From contig CM055102.1 in assembly GCA_029204225.1 (NCBI GenBank), positions 31,242,607 through 31,306,606 of the forward strand: 64,000 bases of DNA, in the 5' to 3' direction. The translations under genes and the position numbers were made by a program. The notes below the pieces were generated by a model that ran no database searches, was not told the DNA's origin, and saw only the letters and a list, made by a program, of their open reading frames with translations. Below, piece by piece: positions 1 to 12,668 of the stretch. Every line of letters starts with the position of its first letter. Position 1 is the first letter of the stretch. This DNA comes from Diphasiastrum complanatum. Its lineage: Eukaryota > Streptophyta > Lycopodiopsida > Lycopodiales > Lycopodiaceae.

Positions 1-1320
1 GCCTAGTAAACTTGGAATTTTTTTATTCATGTGTGCTCTAATAGTAGTAAGACCATTGCATATTATTCTTTACTGAAAAGACTTTGGCTTTGTGATAAGA
101 ATATGCAGAGTTTTTTTCACCTTGCTTTATATTTTGCAAGAGATACGCTCTATTCCATTCATTGTTAAAAAAAAAATAAAGGTTGTTCCTTCTAACTAGG
201 ATCGAAGGCGAACCTCTTACAATGATAGTAAATTTGAAAGTTCAAGGTTGAAAGACAATATATTCAAGCATTCAATATGCTATCTATCACTTGTGCAATT
301 CTATTTTCTACATATAGATGATGCATATATCAACCAAAAATTAGAAACCTAAAAAAAAATTAAAAATTTCCTTAAAACATCATATTCTTGAAGTGGATGT
401 AAAAATGACCAAAGGAGAATAGCATACTTAACATGCAAGTTGTTACAATGGCTTCAAATAGATATGAGAAAGATGAACAAAGGAAACATATATTGGTTCC
501 CATTGTTTGTTTGCTTTGTAAGTTGGGTAATATTGTTATAGTGATCTCATGCGCCTTGATAAAGAAGTGATTAGCTTAACTCCAAAATTTTGTGTGCACA
601 ATGAATTGAGAGCATAAGCAAAGACTCGATATTCTGTAGATGCACATCCTTAGGAGATGCATGTTGTATATTGACTAATGTAACTGTTATCATCTTCTAT
701 ACACTCCTTGTACACACTATTCAAATTGCTTGGAAAAGACACTTTGTAGATGCATGTCCATTAGACCCATGTCACATGTGATTTTAGGTGATTGTTGTCA
801 TTTTGTTCCTTATAATGGTAATAAAAGAGAACAATGTCATACATGAGAAAGAAGAAAAAAAATATATAATTATGATTCATAAAGATTTGAATTCTTTGGC
901 TTAAAACCAATGGGAACTAGCATTTTTCTTGTCAAAGTTTACAGTTAAAGAGTATGTATGTTTCCTAGAATTAATAACTTTTGATAACTGATACATGAAT
1001 GGCTATTGGTTATGGTAAATGATGAACGATATATGATAAATTAAGCCTGATGAATTATGAATGAAGCATACAATCACTTCAAATGCAATTATTCAGGATA
1101 CCACTATTATAAGTTCAGGTGCACTAGGAGAGATATTATCTGGAACCGATCTCCTAAGGAACAAATCATGTGTATCAGGATGATTAGTGTGCTGATAATG
1201 GATTAGACCTCAACCGATAGAAGCTCTTGAACTTAACAAAGATCTTATAAGAGATGAGAAATATCAATCTTGAATCTACTCTATTTAGGAAAGACATGCC
1301 CAACTTCACAAGAGGATACA
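1..1320. other. AT-rich stretch, no gene seen
   Basis: No open frame of useful length, no RNA gene and no recognisable transposon domain was found on either strand. Composition is strongly AT-rich with short homopolymer A and T runs. It may be old, eroded repeat sequence, but nothing in it can be assigned. Confidence 0.5.
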
Positions 1321-1323
1321 CCA

Positions 1324-1940
1324 TTAAACACCAAGGGTGTTTAATAGAAGCTGAATGTCGAATACTACCTTGATCCTAAGAAGAAAAGATGAGTGTATGT
1401 TGCATATCGACACAGATTCTACCCCTAGTACCTCACCAATTGAGTAGACCTTCAAAATACAACTTGGATGTAAGTCTTTAAATTCAACCAGTTTGGACTT
1501 AACAACCATGTATAGATCAAATCTCTCCTGAAACGTGCCTTTGGTAGTGAGAATATTCTTCAAATTCACTTTGAAGATGTTAACAATGACTTTAATGCAG
1601 AAGGAATCTTTAAGAGGTTCTGATAGCACTGTAGTAACATCTTGACCATACGACCCATCTACCAGATCTAATATCAAAACCATGTCTCAAGTCGATCAAA
1701 AATGTCTTGAGTTCTCAAGAAGCTCTTTCGACCATATAGAATCAGATATAGAAGCGATTCCATTTCGAAAGCACCGAAGAAGTCATGCAATGACGCACAT
1801 AGGCACAAGCGCCAAACTCCCAAAGTATGTTGCAAGATAATAGTTGGCCTTGTCACTGATATTAGATTGAATTTGTCGGTTAGATCTAGGGTGGACCTCC
1901 CGTGACTCCCTTTTAGAATCTGTTCGAGTCTTACTAGCAT
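1324..1940 (-). other. Two overlapping unrecognised ORFs
   Basis: Two minus-strand open frames (88 codons at 1674-1940, 119 codons at 1324-1683) overlap by a few bases in different frames, as expected for one older reading frame broken by an indel. Neither shows a protease, RT, integrase or transposase motif, and I do not recognise the product. Composition resembles the surrounding AT-rich DNA, so they may be chance frames. Confidence 0.15.
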
Positions 1941-2279
1941 CCCATAAGGTTGGAGTCCTATTAGGACTAAACGATTTCTGATCTAGAGTCTCCTGAGGTT
2001 CAGTTAGATCCTACCCAAGCACAGGGTATCTAGCATTCTTTTATAGACCAAGAATATGAGAAGTCAAGTCAAACACTGAACCGAGTAGCCATCTCATCTC
2101 CCAACGGTCATACCTCTGAGAGCCTAAAAACTCTTATTGACCCGAGAGTATGGGGTGATTAGGACGAGGCCCCCCAGATTGGAAGTGTCGTTATCCTAGT
2201 CACTCGCGTAAGGGCGGTGTGGGCCCTTCCCCCGTTGGGGATCTTCCGACAGGACCAATTCCTCGACGAAAAATCCACC
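1941..2279. other. Spacer without recognised gene
   Basis: Mixed-composition DNA; the part from about 2160 to 2280 is GC-richer than its neighbours. It lies just beyond the 3' side of the gypsy relic at 2280-2826 and may belong to it, but no LTR end, polypurine tract or domain can be seen. Confidence 0.3.
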
Positions 2280-2826
2280 CAACACATGATAACAACATCA
2301 TCCAAGGTATATCTTTTGAAGTGTTCTGGCATATCATGCTGGATTTATTCTGATTGTTCTTTTTCAAACAGATTAACCGTGGATCTTTGTTTGGCTTTTT
2401 TGGCATAATTTGATCGTGGAGGAGATCACTTGTGAGACTTCTAACTTGATGAGTCATCCTTGATCTCTCCTTTTTTTTTTATCCAATAAAGGTGGTACAT
2501 CTTCTGGATCAGCTGCTGAAACTATATCTCGTGATGAGTTTTTCCATTGCAAAACTGTGTTATAGTGTTGCTTAGCTTGTTTCTTCAACATTGGCCATGC
2601 ATTCCTTCCTTCCTTCAATATAACTTGCTCGGCATTTTGGTTGGGCGCCTTTTGGCATTTCTACATTGAAGTCAATGTCGATCAACAATTTTTCTTTGAC
2701 GTGGGCCTTTGTTTTAGGCTTTTGGAAAATGCCAATCGACATTTTTTTACCTGCAAAAAATCATGAGTAAATAGTTAGAGAATGTCGATCAGCATTTCTG
2801 TCTTGTGTAAAATAGTGAGTAAATAT
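2280..2826 (-). pseudogene. Ty3/gypsy pol fragment
   Basis: Read on the minus strand, this contains the peptide KRYTLDDVVIM preceded by MPEHF. The gypsy relic at 34146-34790 has the matching MPETFKNYTLDDVVIM just upstream of its RT, so both come from one gypsy family. The part preserved here is the linker between protease and RT, with several stops; the catalytic domains are gone. Its upstream side ends where the LTR at 2827 begins, so copia G probably inserted into it. Confidence 0.5.
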
Positions 2827-3916
2827 TGTTGGGAGAGAGAGAGGAAGAATAAATGATGAACACAAACGAGAAACGAACTCGAACAAAAAATGAACAAGAA
2901 GCGAACTCGAACAGAAAATGTTCGTGCGCAGCGGAATGAGTTAAATGATTCTCTCCCTAAGCATGACTACGCCTATTAGAATGAACAGAACTTTAGTGAT
3001 AGAAATCACAGTCATTCTGATTACGTAGCCAAACATTTAAATGGATGAAGCGCTAGATGAATAATTTGTCGCGAATTGCAAGACAAATTATCTGTCGTGA
3101 ATGATTCGCGAAGAGCTAGACTGTGCTCGACTGATAATTAGTCGCGAATTATTTGTGAAAGACAAGACTTAAAGTTGATCGTCTATTACCAGAAAGAGCA
3201 ACAAGAAAGATCAAACAGAATGAAGAATAAGCATAGCAATATTGACAGATCTAAAACGCAGAACAAATGAACTGTGTCAGATTAAGTATATCAAGTATAC
3301 AAGTCAATTATGCGGTAGAGCACAAGACTGTAGCGGACGAAACCGCGTGTCCTACAAAGCTTATTTCTATCTATAATGAGGAATGAAACCTCTTCTCTTG
3401 GTCTCTTCTTCACTCACTTGATCATTTGATAATCATCATAATAATCAAATATGCAGATGGTATCCAATATATATACATAATATTATAGGTGTGCAGATGC
3501 GAAAGTACAGAGTGGATGTGCTGGCTGTAGGAGATCATGGGTGGCTGCAATCGTTGTCCAATATGTTAGCACAACTGCATGGGGTGAGGGTGAAAAGGGT
3601 GCGACGTCAGCCAATACTGAAGTGAATGTTGGTGATGACACAAAAGTGCGTCACTCTTACGAATGGCCTTAGGATAAGATTTACAGGGTGCCTTATCTGT
3701 TAGGGCACTTTTGGCATTCAGTAAGGTAGTGTCCCCTTTTCGCCTGTCACTATGACCTGTGTAAGAACACAGTGTCACGATTCATCCGCCTTTTCTTCGT
3801 CTGTGCAAATTTGCGTGTAAAAATATAGACTGCGTGACAACGTTAGAAAAATATGCAGCATGAATGGAGGCAGATTAAAATTGGGATTCAGAAGAGTAGG
3901 AGGAGTAAATCCAACA
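2827..3916 (-). mobile_element. 3' LTR of copia element G
   Basis: This 1090-bp block has the inverted ends TGTTGG and CCAACA expected of an LTR. On the minus strand it starts immediately after the RNase H reading frame and a purine tract of seven G (3917-3923), the polypurine tract that primes plus-strand synthesis. TATA-like AT-rich stretches lie near 3465-3485. The partner 5' LTR is not in the window because the element is cut at its 5' side near 5760. The lower flank is AATAT, but no matching duplication can be checked. Confidence 0.7.
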
Positions 3917-5760
3917 CCCCCCCTTAATTTGGATCCGTGAAAGCCTTGATCTTCAGACTAAGCAATGCACAAAATCTGTTGTGTGCATTAACACTGAGTG
4001 CTTTCGTAAAAATGTCTGCAACCATGTCCTGCGTTTTGCAGTATGTTAAGCTCACCTCTCTGTCGAGAACCTTGCCCCTGATGTAGCGATATCTTATCTC
4101 AATGTGCTTACTCTTAGAATGAAATCTAGGGTTGGCCGATAAGGCAATAACACTTTGGTTATCACAAAATAAAATTGTAGGGCTGTACTGATACAGATTG
4201 ATGTCTGACAGCAAATTTCTTAACCAAAACGCTTTCTTAATAGATATAAAAACAGCAATATACTCTGCTTTAGTAGAAGAAAGTGCGATAGAGGTTTGCT
4301 TACGACTGTTCCATGAAATAGGACCGCCATTGAAGAAGAATGTAAATCCTGATGTAGACTTACGATGGTCTGCATCTCCTCCCAAGCTTGCATCAGAATA
4401 TCCACTGAGCTGATGAAGATTGTCGTTGCTGACATCTCCATAGCAGATGCACTGGTCCATGGTAGCTTGAATATATCGCATGACTCGAATAAGAGCCTTC
4501 CAATGGGTAATTCTAGGATTAGCCATGTATTGGCTGAGTGAGCTGACATCAAAGAGAAATCTGGTCTTGTACAGACCATTGCGTACATGAGAGATCCGAG
4601 TATCGATCGATACGGGTATTCTCTCATTTGCTCCTCTTCCTGCTTTGTCTGGGGACATTGGTCCTTTGACAAATGCAGGCCTGGATCCACTGGTGAGTGA
4701 GCTAATTTACAGTTCATCAAATTGTATCTGTTAAGAACATTATGAAGATACCTTTGTTGAGTGACGTAAATCAGTCGATTTGCTCTATCTCTATGGATTT
4801 GAATTTCAAGACAGAAGTGAGCTTCACCCAGATCAGTCATGTCGAAGTCTGAGAACAACATCTGTTTTGAATCCTTGACCATATTGGCATTGTTGCTGAA
4901 GAGCAACGTATCATCAACATACAAGGTGATGATAATGAAGGATTGCTACACTGACTTTGAAGAAATGTTGCAATCAGCAATGCTTGGTTTAAATCCTTGT
5001 TCAATGAGGAATGTGTTGATCCTTTGAAACCAAGCTTTGGCAGATTGTTTCAAGCCATACAGTGCTTTATGGAGTTTACAGACATGATTCTTCATGCCTT
5101 CCAGAACGTATCCTTCGGGCTGGATCATGTAGATATCTTCTTGTATAACTCCATTCAGATAGGCTGTTTGTACATCGAGGTCGGCAGCTGCAGCATAAGA
5201 TAGGAGCATTCAGATTGACAAATGTTTGACGGCTGGACTAAAAGCCTCACTGTAGTCGACATTCGGGATTTGGGTGAATCCTCGTGCTACCAGTCTAGAC
5301 TTTCTTCGATCTATCGCTCTGTTGGCGTTATATTTGATCTTAAAGATCTATTTGCAATCAATAATATTGCAACCAATAGGAGCTTCGACTAATGACCATG
5401 TCTGATTCTTGATCAGAGAGGAATACTCTCTGTCCATAGCTTCTCTCCAGAGATCAGAGTATGGTTGGCTAAGTGCCTCTTCGACTGTCGTCGGTTCTTG
5501 CATTAAAAGACATGCAGACTCAAGGATATACCTTGTGGGCTGTGTGCGCACTCGGCTTGATCTTCTGGGAGGATTCGACTGATGAACCGCTCCTGGGATA
5601 TGTTGCTGGGTGGCAGCAATATCTTCATCTGATTCGTTGTCTCGAAGTGGGTCAATGATAGACATTCCTGAGACTTGAGAATCTCTCTTTTTGAGAATCC
5701 TTTGACCTACAAGAGTAGCCTCAAATGCTTCTTGATAGGTTCTAGACCTACACATCACTA
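3917..5760 (-). pseudogene. Copia G gag-pol remnant: RT and RNase H
   Basis: The 3' part of a Ty1/copia polyprotein, read from high to low coordinates. It shows the linker after integrase (5758-5348, ending SLVEAPIGCN), RT with DVQTAYLNGVIQEDIYM and ALYGLKQSAKAW (5209-4946), RT active site YVDD (about 4915), and RNase H with SDASLGGDADHRKSTSG, ALSSTKAEY and SKHIEIRYRYIRGKV (4658-3924). The reading frame changes several times (near 5340, 4940 and 4650) and has stops, so it is dead. Integrase, protease and gag are missing; the 5' side is cut at about 5760 against the truncated LTR of element C. It is followed directly by its own polypurine tract and 3' LTR. Confidence 0.85.
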
Positions 5761-5872
5761 TGAAGACAAAAAGCTAACTTGACTCTAATTGGAAAGTTAC
5801 TAGACTAGTCTACCTCAAGTTTGGACAAACCCCTAAATTTGAATATCATTTTAATTTTACAAAATTTTCACA
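5761..5872 (-). mobile_element. Truncated 3' LTR of copia element C
   Basis: On the minus strand the sequence after the RNase H stop of element C runs through a short purine tract (AAGGAG) into TGTGAAAATTTTG, the same LTR start seen in elements A, A' and D. Only about 112 bp remain; the rest is lost at the junction with element G near 5760. Confidence 0.55.
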
Positions 5873-8671
5873 CTCCTTAGAATAAAAATAATATTTACAA
5901 TACTAAGGACTTGGAGATCAAGCCAAGATTTGATGTATGTCTTTCAAAGTCCTTCTTAGCTAGAGGCTTGGTGAGTAAATCTGCATAACAATTTGAAGTT
6001 GATACATGCTCAAGGAGAATCTCACCATCCATAACTTTTTCTCTTACATAGTGGTGTGCTACCTCTATGTGTTTACTTCTTGCATGGAAGATTGGATTAC
6101 TTGCAAGATATTGGGCCGAGATGCTATCACATTTGATGCAAGGTATTTCCTCCTCTTGAATGATCCCAAGCTCCACTAGTAATCTTTTGATCCAAATGAC
6201 TTCCTTTGTTGTGATAATCAAAGCCTTGTACTCGGCTTCACATGAGGATAAGAAGATAGTGTCTTGCTTCTTAGATTGCCAAGAGACGAGATTACCTCCC
6301 AAAAATATTGTATAAGCACTTGTGGACTTTCTATCCACCTTATCACCTGCAAAATCCGAATCTAAAAAGGCAACAAGTCTTAAATCATGTCTTTTAAAAC
6401 AAGGTCCATAGTCTTGAGTAGATGCAACATATCTCAAGATCCTCTTCCCCATTTTCCAATCACGGATATTTGGATTTTGTATGCTTTGACTAAGCTTATG
6501 CACACTAAAACTAAGATCAGCCCTAGTGATAGTGAGCCATATTAAAGAGCCTATCAGACTTCTAAAAAGTGTGATGTCCTCAAAGGATGCTTCATCACAA
6601 GTTACTCCATAGGAGTGTCTATGTTTTTACAATCTTGCATTTTAAACTTCTTAGCATAGACCTTACATAACTTTCTTGAGAAATGAAATCTAAGTCATTA
6701 GAGATCTTAATCTCTAATCCAAGTACATGATGTAAAACTCCAAGATCTTGCATTTTGAATTCCTTTCCTAAGGAGATCTTGGTATCAACAAGTAAATCCA
6801 TGTTGCTTCCACATAATAGAATGTCATCAACATAAATAAGCAACATGATTATATGATTACCAACATGTTTAAGATATAATGATGGATCATATGAACTAAT
6901 CTTGAAACCAATAGAAAGAGGATAAGTGTTCAACCTCTCATACCAAGCCCTTGGAGCTTGTTTCAAGCATATAGACTTTTCAAAGTAAGCATACTTTTGA
7001 TCCTTTGCCATTCGCAACAAAACCTGGAGGTTGATGCATATATATTTCTTCTTCTAAGTAACCATTTAATAAAGCATTGGAAAAATCAAGTTGAAGCATT
7101 TTCCAATCATAAAAGCAACAAATAGTAATGAGAATTCTAATGGTTACCATCTTTGCTACGGGAGCAAAGGTTTCTTCATAATCTATGCCTTTGATCTGGG
7201 CATAGCCTTTAGCACAAAGCCTTGCTTTGAACTTATTGATTGATCCATCATTATTGAGATTGATTCTATAGACCCACTTGCATCCAATGACATTCTTATC
7301 ATTAGGAGGATCTACAAGTTGGCAAGTCTCATTTTGCATCAAAGCTTCGTACTCGGCTTCCATAGCTTTGATCCAATCCTTTGATTGAAGAGCTTCCTCC
7401 ACACTTGATGGTTCCTCAGTGGAAGTGTGAAAAACATGTAGAGAACTTGAATCCTCCTTTTTCCAAGTAGGTGAGTCTTCTAGGCTCGGATCTCTCTCAG
7501 GTTGATCTTCTTGGAGTCATTGGTAGACTCGGCTTCTCTTGTGATCTTGGCCCCAACAACTCTTAATCTTGATCAATACTTGATGAAGAGACTCCTCCTT
7601 GATGAATAAGCTCTTGAGATTCTTGCACATTGTCCTTCATGTACATTCGATCTTCATGGAAGATCACATCTCTACTTATCATAGTTTGATTAGTAGATGG
7701 AACAAAAATCCTATAGGCTTTACTTGAGTAGCCTATCATAATGCCTTTAAGAGCATTAGCATCTTCTTTTTTTCTTGTTTCAAGAGGTACATGTACAAAG
7801 CATACACAGCCAAATGTTCTAAGATGATCGACCTCGGGTTTCCTTCCATACAACTTTTCATAAGGTGAAATATCTTCTATAGCACGATTTGGCAAAAAAT
7901 TGCAAAGATAGTTAGCACATCCTATTGCTTCTCCCCAAAAATCTTTAGAAAGAGAGGCTCCTAGTCTAAGTGCCTTTGCACATTCACATAGAGTTCTATT
8001 TTCTCTTTCGGCCACTCCATTAGATTGAGGAGAGTAGGAACAAGTGAAATCTCTTCTAATGCCAAAATTATTACAAAAGTTTATGAGCTTTGTGGAGATG
8101 TATTCACCTCCATCATCACTTCTCAAAGCTTTAATTTTACAAGATAGTTGATTCTCAACAAAAACTTTGAACTTCACAAAAGTTTCATATGCAAGTGCTT
8201 TAGAAGATAAGAGGTAAACCCAACAGAAACGTGAGTGATCATCAATAAATATTATAAAACATGTAGCTCCACCCTTGCTCTTGGTGGATGAGAAATGGAT
8301 GTCACTATGGATGAGTTCCAAAGGTGCTTTGGACTTGATGGTTGATCTTTGATGTGGCCTTGCATGTGATTTGGCCAATGCACATGCATCACAAGGACTT
8401 GGCTCCTTGATCATGGACTTAGGCAAACCATGAGCTACCTCCAACTTGCACATAGATTGCATGGCCTTGGAGTTGGGGTGGCCCAACCTCCTAGGCCATA
8501 GATCTTCATTTGAAAGCTTTCCTTGTAGCACAATATCCGAACAAAGATTAGCATTTCCATTTCCATCAAGCTTGAATAACCTTCCAAAATGAGAACATGA
8601 TGCTATTATATCATCATCTTTTGTGATCAAGCAAGTACCATCTTTAAAATCTACTTGTAGACCATCATCAT
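5873..8671 (-). pseudogene. Copia C pol remnant: integrase, RT, RNase H
   Basis: Minus-strand Ty1/copia pol in several broken frames. Integrase at 8630-7563 has the HHCC finger (LGHPNSKAMQSM then CDACALAKSH), HSDIH, FIDDHSRF, RSDDGGEY and SNGVAERENRTLCE, so D, D and E are kept. RT at 7402-6619 has DFSNALLNGYLEEEIYM and YVDD; RNase H at 6503-5895 has LDSDFAGDKVDRKSTSAY, LSSCEAEYKAL and ARSKHIEVAHHYVREKV. Frame breaks fall near 7560, 6990 and 6560. The reading frame stops at 8672, exactly where the LTR of element B starts, in the region just before GAG-pre-integrase. Gag, protease and the 5' LTR would lie beyond B but are not found after 23327. Confidence 0.85.
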
Positions 8672-9552
8672 TGAGTTTTCAAAATTGAGATTTGGATAGG
8701 CCTTGAGACAATAGATAAATCAATGACTGGTACAAAACAATCATTAAGAGTTATTGACTACTAAATCCAATGATCTATCAAGTTCTATGTGTTAGATCTT
8801 GATCTAGATGCATTACTCTATGATTTTAGCAAGAGCAATGGATCAAATGATTAAAAACTATGAAGAGTGGCCTCACACATGTGGAGGACAGTACCAGTAC
8901 GGACTGTAAATAGAGAGTGAAGTACATTTGTATACAAAAGCATTCTAATCATAAAAACTCAAGACAAATGTGAGAATTGGCAAGCAAAGCTAGAAATTGC
9001 CAATGTCACATCAACTTCTCATTGATTTGGTTGATCCCTTTATAGATTAAGTACACCCACGAGGTAAGTACTATCCATCAAGCCTTCACACGTGTGAAGA
9101 GTGCCTAGTCATCCAGATCCACCAATGGGAGCCATATATGCTCATTTTCCAAAGTTGACTATTCTCATTAGCTAGAAACAAAAAAGCTAGTCTTCCACAT
9201 TTATAAAAATATTCTCTATGAAATAGAATCTAATGCAATCTCTCTATCTTATCATCTACAATCTTATCCACATGTATGAATATCATCTTGACATGTGGGA
9301 GCATTTACTCATTCACATGGAAGTGCATTCTATTTACAAAAAGTTTGACCAAAATGACTTTTTTCTAGATTCTACTCAAAGGTCAATTTCACACTTGTGT
9401 TGATCCATCTTAAATCAATCTAACTTTATAAAAGTAAGTTATGTACATCATTTCACACGTGGGAACATTCTCCACATGTGTGAGATCTTATCATGATCAA
9501 ATATCTCAAGATTAACCAAGTACATCAAGTTGGAAGTGACATTTTTAACACT
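8672..9552 (-). mobile_element. 3' LTR of copia element B
   Basis: On the minus strand a purine tract (GTGAGGAGGAG) is followed by TGTTAAAAATGTCAC, which starts the LTR at 9552. The other end, GAAAACTCA, is placed at 8672 by comparison with the LTR end at 23010 and by the break in element C. The part 8735-9050 matches 23040-23327 closely, the remains of the 5' LTR of the same element. The block contains CACACGTGTG at 9087-9096 and a one-base variant at 8874-8883. The 8672 end is less certain than 9552. Confidence 0.65.
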
Positions 9553-10605
9553 CCTCCTCACTTCTAACTTGGTAAGTCTAATGTAAATCTATTTACAATT
9601 CCAAGAGCGCATCTTAACTTAAAAAATGGATATTTGGGAAATGGCGTGGTTAAGATATCAGCTATGCACTCGGATGATGGCACATGATGAAGTTGTACCT
9701 CCTTGGATTGCACCTTCTCCCCCACAAAGTGATGAGCTATCTCAATATGCTTTGTTCTATCTAGCATGGAAGATAAGATTGGTAGCAATTTGTTGAGAAG
9801 CTTTATTGTGACCAAGAGATGCAAGGGATCTCCTCGGCCTTTCGCACTTGTAGTTCCACCAAACGTCTTCTTAGCCATAGGAGTTCTTTGGTTGTTGAAG
9901 TCAATGCCTTGTACTCGGCTTCACAAGAGGAAAGAGAGATTGTATCTTGCTTTCTGGAAAGCCAAGATATCACTCCTCCACAAAGGAAAGTGGCAAATGC
10001 ACTTATAGATCTCCTATCCATCTTGTCTCCTGCAAAAGCTGAATCCAAATATGCCCTCAAGTACAAGTTAGGTCTTTGATAGAAAATGCCAAAAAACCTA
10101 GTAGAAGAGACATATCTAAGTACTCTCTTGGCACTTTTCCAATGATGCATCAAGGGACCTTGCATATATTGACTTAGCTTGCTTACACTATAACTCAAAT
10201 TTGGTCTAGTGATTGTCAAATAGATTAAGGAGCCTATTAGCTTCCTAAAGAGTGTGATGTCCTCAAAGGATGCTTCATCACAGTCATTAGAAGCTTTACA
10301 AACTTGCTCCATAGGGGTGTCAATCCCCTTACAATCTTTCATGCCAAACCTTTCAAGAATGGAAGTAGCATACTTTGATTGACTTATAAAAGTAAAATCA
10401 CTACCTCTAGTAACTTCTATTCCAAGTATGAACTTAAGAAGTCCTAGATCTACCATCTTGAATTCACTAGAAAAAGAAGCTTTAAAATTTCTTATGCCTT
10501 CACCATCATTTTTAGTCAATATGATATCATCAACATAAAGAACTAAAATGATGTTTTTTCCATCATTAAATTTGATGTACAAAGAAGGATCATAAGGGCT
10601 AATTT
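9553..10605 (-). pseudogene. Copia B pol remnant: RT end and RNase H
   Basis: Minus-strand frames carry the second half of RT (ISPYDPSLYIKF, LVLYVDDIILT, MVDLGLLKFILGIEV) and RNase H (LDSAFAGDKMDRRS, LSSCEAEYKAL, RTKHIEIAHHFVGEKV). One frameshift falls near 9810. The upstream edge at 10605/10606 is the end of the LTR of A', so A' interrupts B inside RT. The matching gag end of B lies on the far side, at 21820-22365. About 2 kb of B between gag and mid-RT is missing. Confidence 0.8.
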
Positions 10606-11255
10606 TGAAAAAAGTGGATCTTGAATGGATCCAAACTCCCAAAATACTTGGCTAAGATCTTTGCACAACAAGATACAAAAGCTAGAAATTGCAAAGCATC
10701 CTAATGCTACCTTTGATACACATGAACTTGACAAAGCATTCAAGAGACAAAAGAAAATAATAAAAGGTACTGATGGCAGCCAAAAATAACAGCATACCAT
10801 CCCTACAACAATAGCCTACCACTTTTGGAAACCTCTTAAGATCATACACAAAAGCTTGAAGACAATACACAAAGCAATGCTCTCAATGGAGGAAGAAACT
10901 GTGACAATGATCTATTGATCTCTCTCAACAATACAATAAGTTTCTCCAACCTGTTCTCCACGAATTTCAGCCTAATATAGGTGAGAGAGATGACTCTCCC
11001 TCCTCTCTCTAGAACTTAGGACCCAAATTTAGGGCACCAGTAGTCTAAAATAGCCAATTTTGGCCTATATGTCCAAATAACATGATTTTGGTATCATTTC
11101 GAAGGTCCTGAAGTTTGAGACTTCAACATAAAATGTATACTAAAATAAAAGTATCTAGGCCTCTTTCACACGTGTGAAATGTTAGATCCAAAACTATGTA
11201 CAAAAATTGCCAATTTAGGCCTCAAACTAGCTAGGAAATGTTGACAATTTTCACA
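10606..11255 (-). mobile_element. 3' LTR of the non-autonomous copia element A'
   Basis: On the minus strand this starts TGTGAAAATTGTCAACA after the purine tract GAAGAGGGAG, exactly as in element A, and ends near 10606. Its 650 bp agree with the 655-bp LTRs of A, but the sequences have diverged visibly, so A' is older. It carries the palindrome CACACGTGTG at 11167-11176. The lower end has decayed. Confidence 0.75.
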
Positions 11256-12659
11256 CTCCCTCTTCAACTTAACTTGCTAGTTTTACAACACTGCTTTGCT
11301 CCAACCTAAGAATGATCTCCATCATGATAATAGATCTCTTCTCAAGTGTTCTAATATGTACAATATGAAGTACAACATAATTGATATAGATAATAGTGTC
11401 CATATAGGATGCTTCACTATTTCTTACATCAATTTTACATAGAATGGTGAACATGATACATGTAAAAGAACATAGAATCATAATGAAAGGATTCCTCCAT
11501 GTATCCACCTTTGAATTCTCTATAAAACAGCAGCAAACAAGTTGTAAGTGAAAGTAACCAACAAGTGTTTGCATGCCTCCTCCACATTGTCAACAATTTG
11601 CCAATTTGCCAACACTAGGATGCTAGATCTTGAACTTTGCTCAAAAGTAAAGATATTGACCACTTCAATATCTTTCAAGATTTGAATGAATGCATGTACT
11701 TGATCATAAGAACCAGCAATGATAACTATTCCATCTCCAAGATCCAAAGGATGCAAAACTATGGAACTAGTTTCATTGAATTTTGACAATTCCAACACAT
11801 TGACATGACAATGTTCATACATGAGATTAAACAAATAAGGTAGAGTAAAAGGACACTTCCTTGATGCTCCAATAACCTTACTTGAACCTTCAAGAACTTG
11901 TAAAAATAGATCCAAAATGCTTTGCCCATGTGGCTCCCCTTTGATGCTTTTGACTAGCTTCCAATTGCTACTTGCCTCTTGGTGTTGATGAAGCAATTCA
12001 AGATCAACATCTTGATCTTCCAATAAAACATCAAGGACTTTGCATTTATAAACATCTTCAGATCTGAACCTCTGAAGATACTTCCTCTCAAACACATGAT
12101 TGACATCCCACAAGATCTCATCATTGCTTGATTTCAACCTTTCACTATAGTTAGTGAAAACAATGTCACCATCATAAACCAAAAGATAGATTTCTACAAT
12201 TCTATCCAACATGAAGTAGAGTAGATGAAGTTGAGTATCAAACCTAATCAAACCAGCCCATTTGATCTCAAACCAAACCTCAATGAGCTCACCAATGAGA
12301 TCTTCCTTGCCTTGGAGAAATTGCCACTTGAGTTGCTCCATGTAGTCTTCTTCATCCAACCTTTTGCCATCTTGATCATGCATGAACACTCCACCACAAT
12401 CATAGCAACCTTTGAGTTGATGAAGAGATGTAAGATCCATGCCTTGAATCTTCCCAAGAGTCACTCTTCCTTTGCCCTTTCCTTCACAAGACTCCCTCTT
12501 AATGATCACACCACAAAAGCTATCAATCTCCCTCTTGATAGTTGCATCATAAGAAATGGAAGAATCTCGAACATTAGAAGCCATGAAAACAATACATAGT
12601 TCCTTCAACATAAGAATGATTGAAGTACTTTTTCTTGTCAAATTTGGACTTCTAATCAA
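11256..12659 (-). CDS. Unrecognised ORF replacing pol in element A'
   Basis: A 379-codon open frame (12659-11520) and a following 101-codon frame (11574-11269) fill the space between the protease region and the 3' LTR of A', where integrase, RT and RNase H should be. I do not recognise the protein. It has a possible metal-binding pair (GCYDCGG, near residue 135), is rich in Leu, Asp and Glu, and contains HPLDLGDGIVI, a near repeat of DPLDLKDGLVL in the preceding ORF, which suggests an internal duplication. The last 280 bp before the LTR match the tail of element D. Possibilities are captured host coding sequence or an element-specific gene. The long open frame in an otherwise decayed element is notable. 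Confidence 0.45.
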
Positions 12660-12668
12660 TGATATAGG

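Noticed and set aside
12225-12599. 124-codon plus-strand ORF
   Set aside because: Antisense shadow of the unknown A' reading frame, with no motif of its own.
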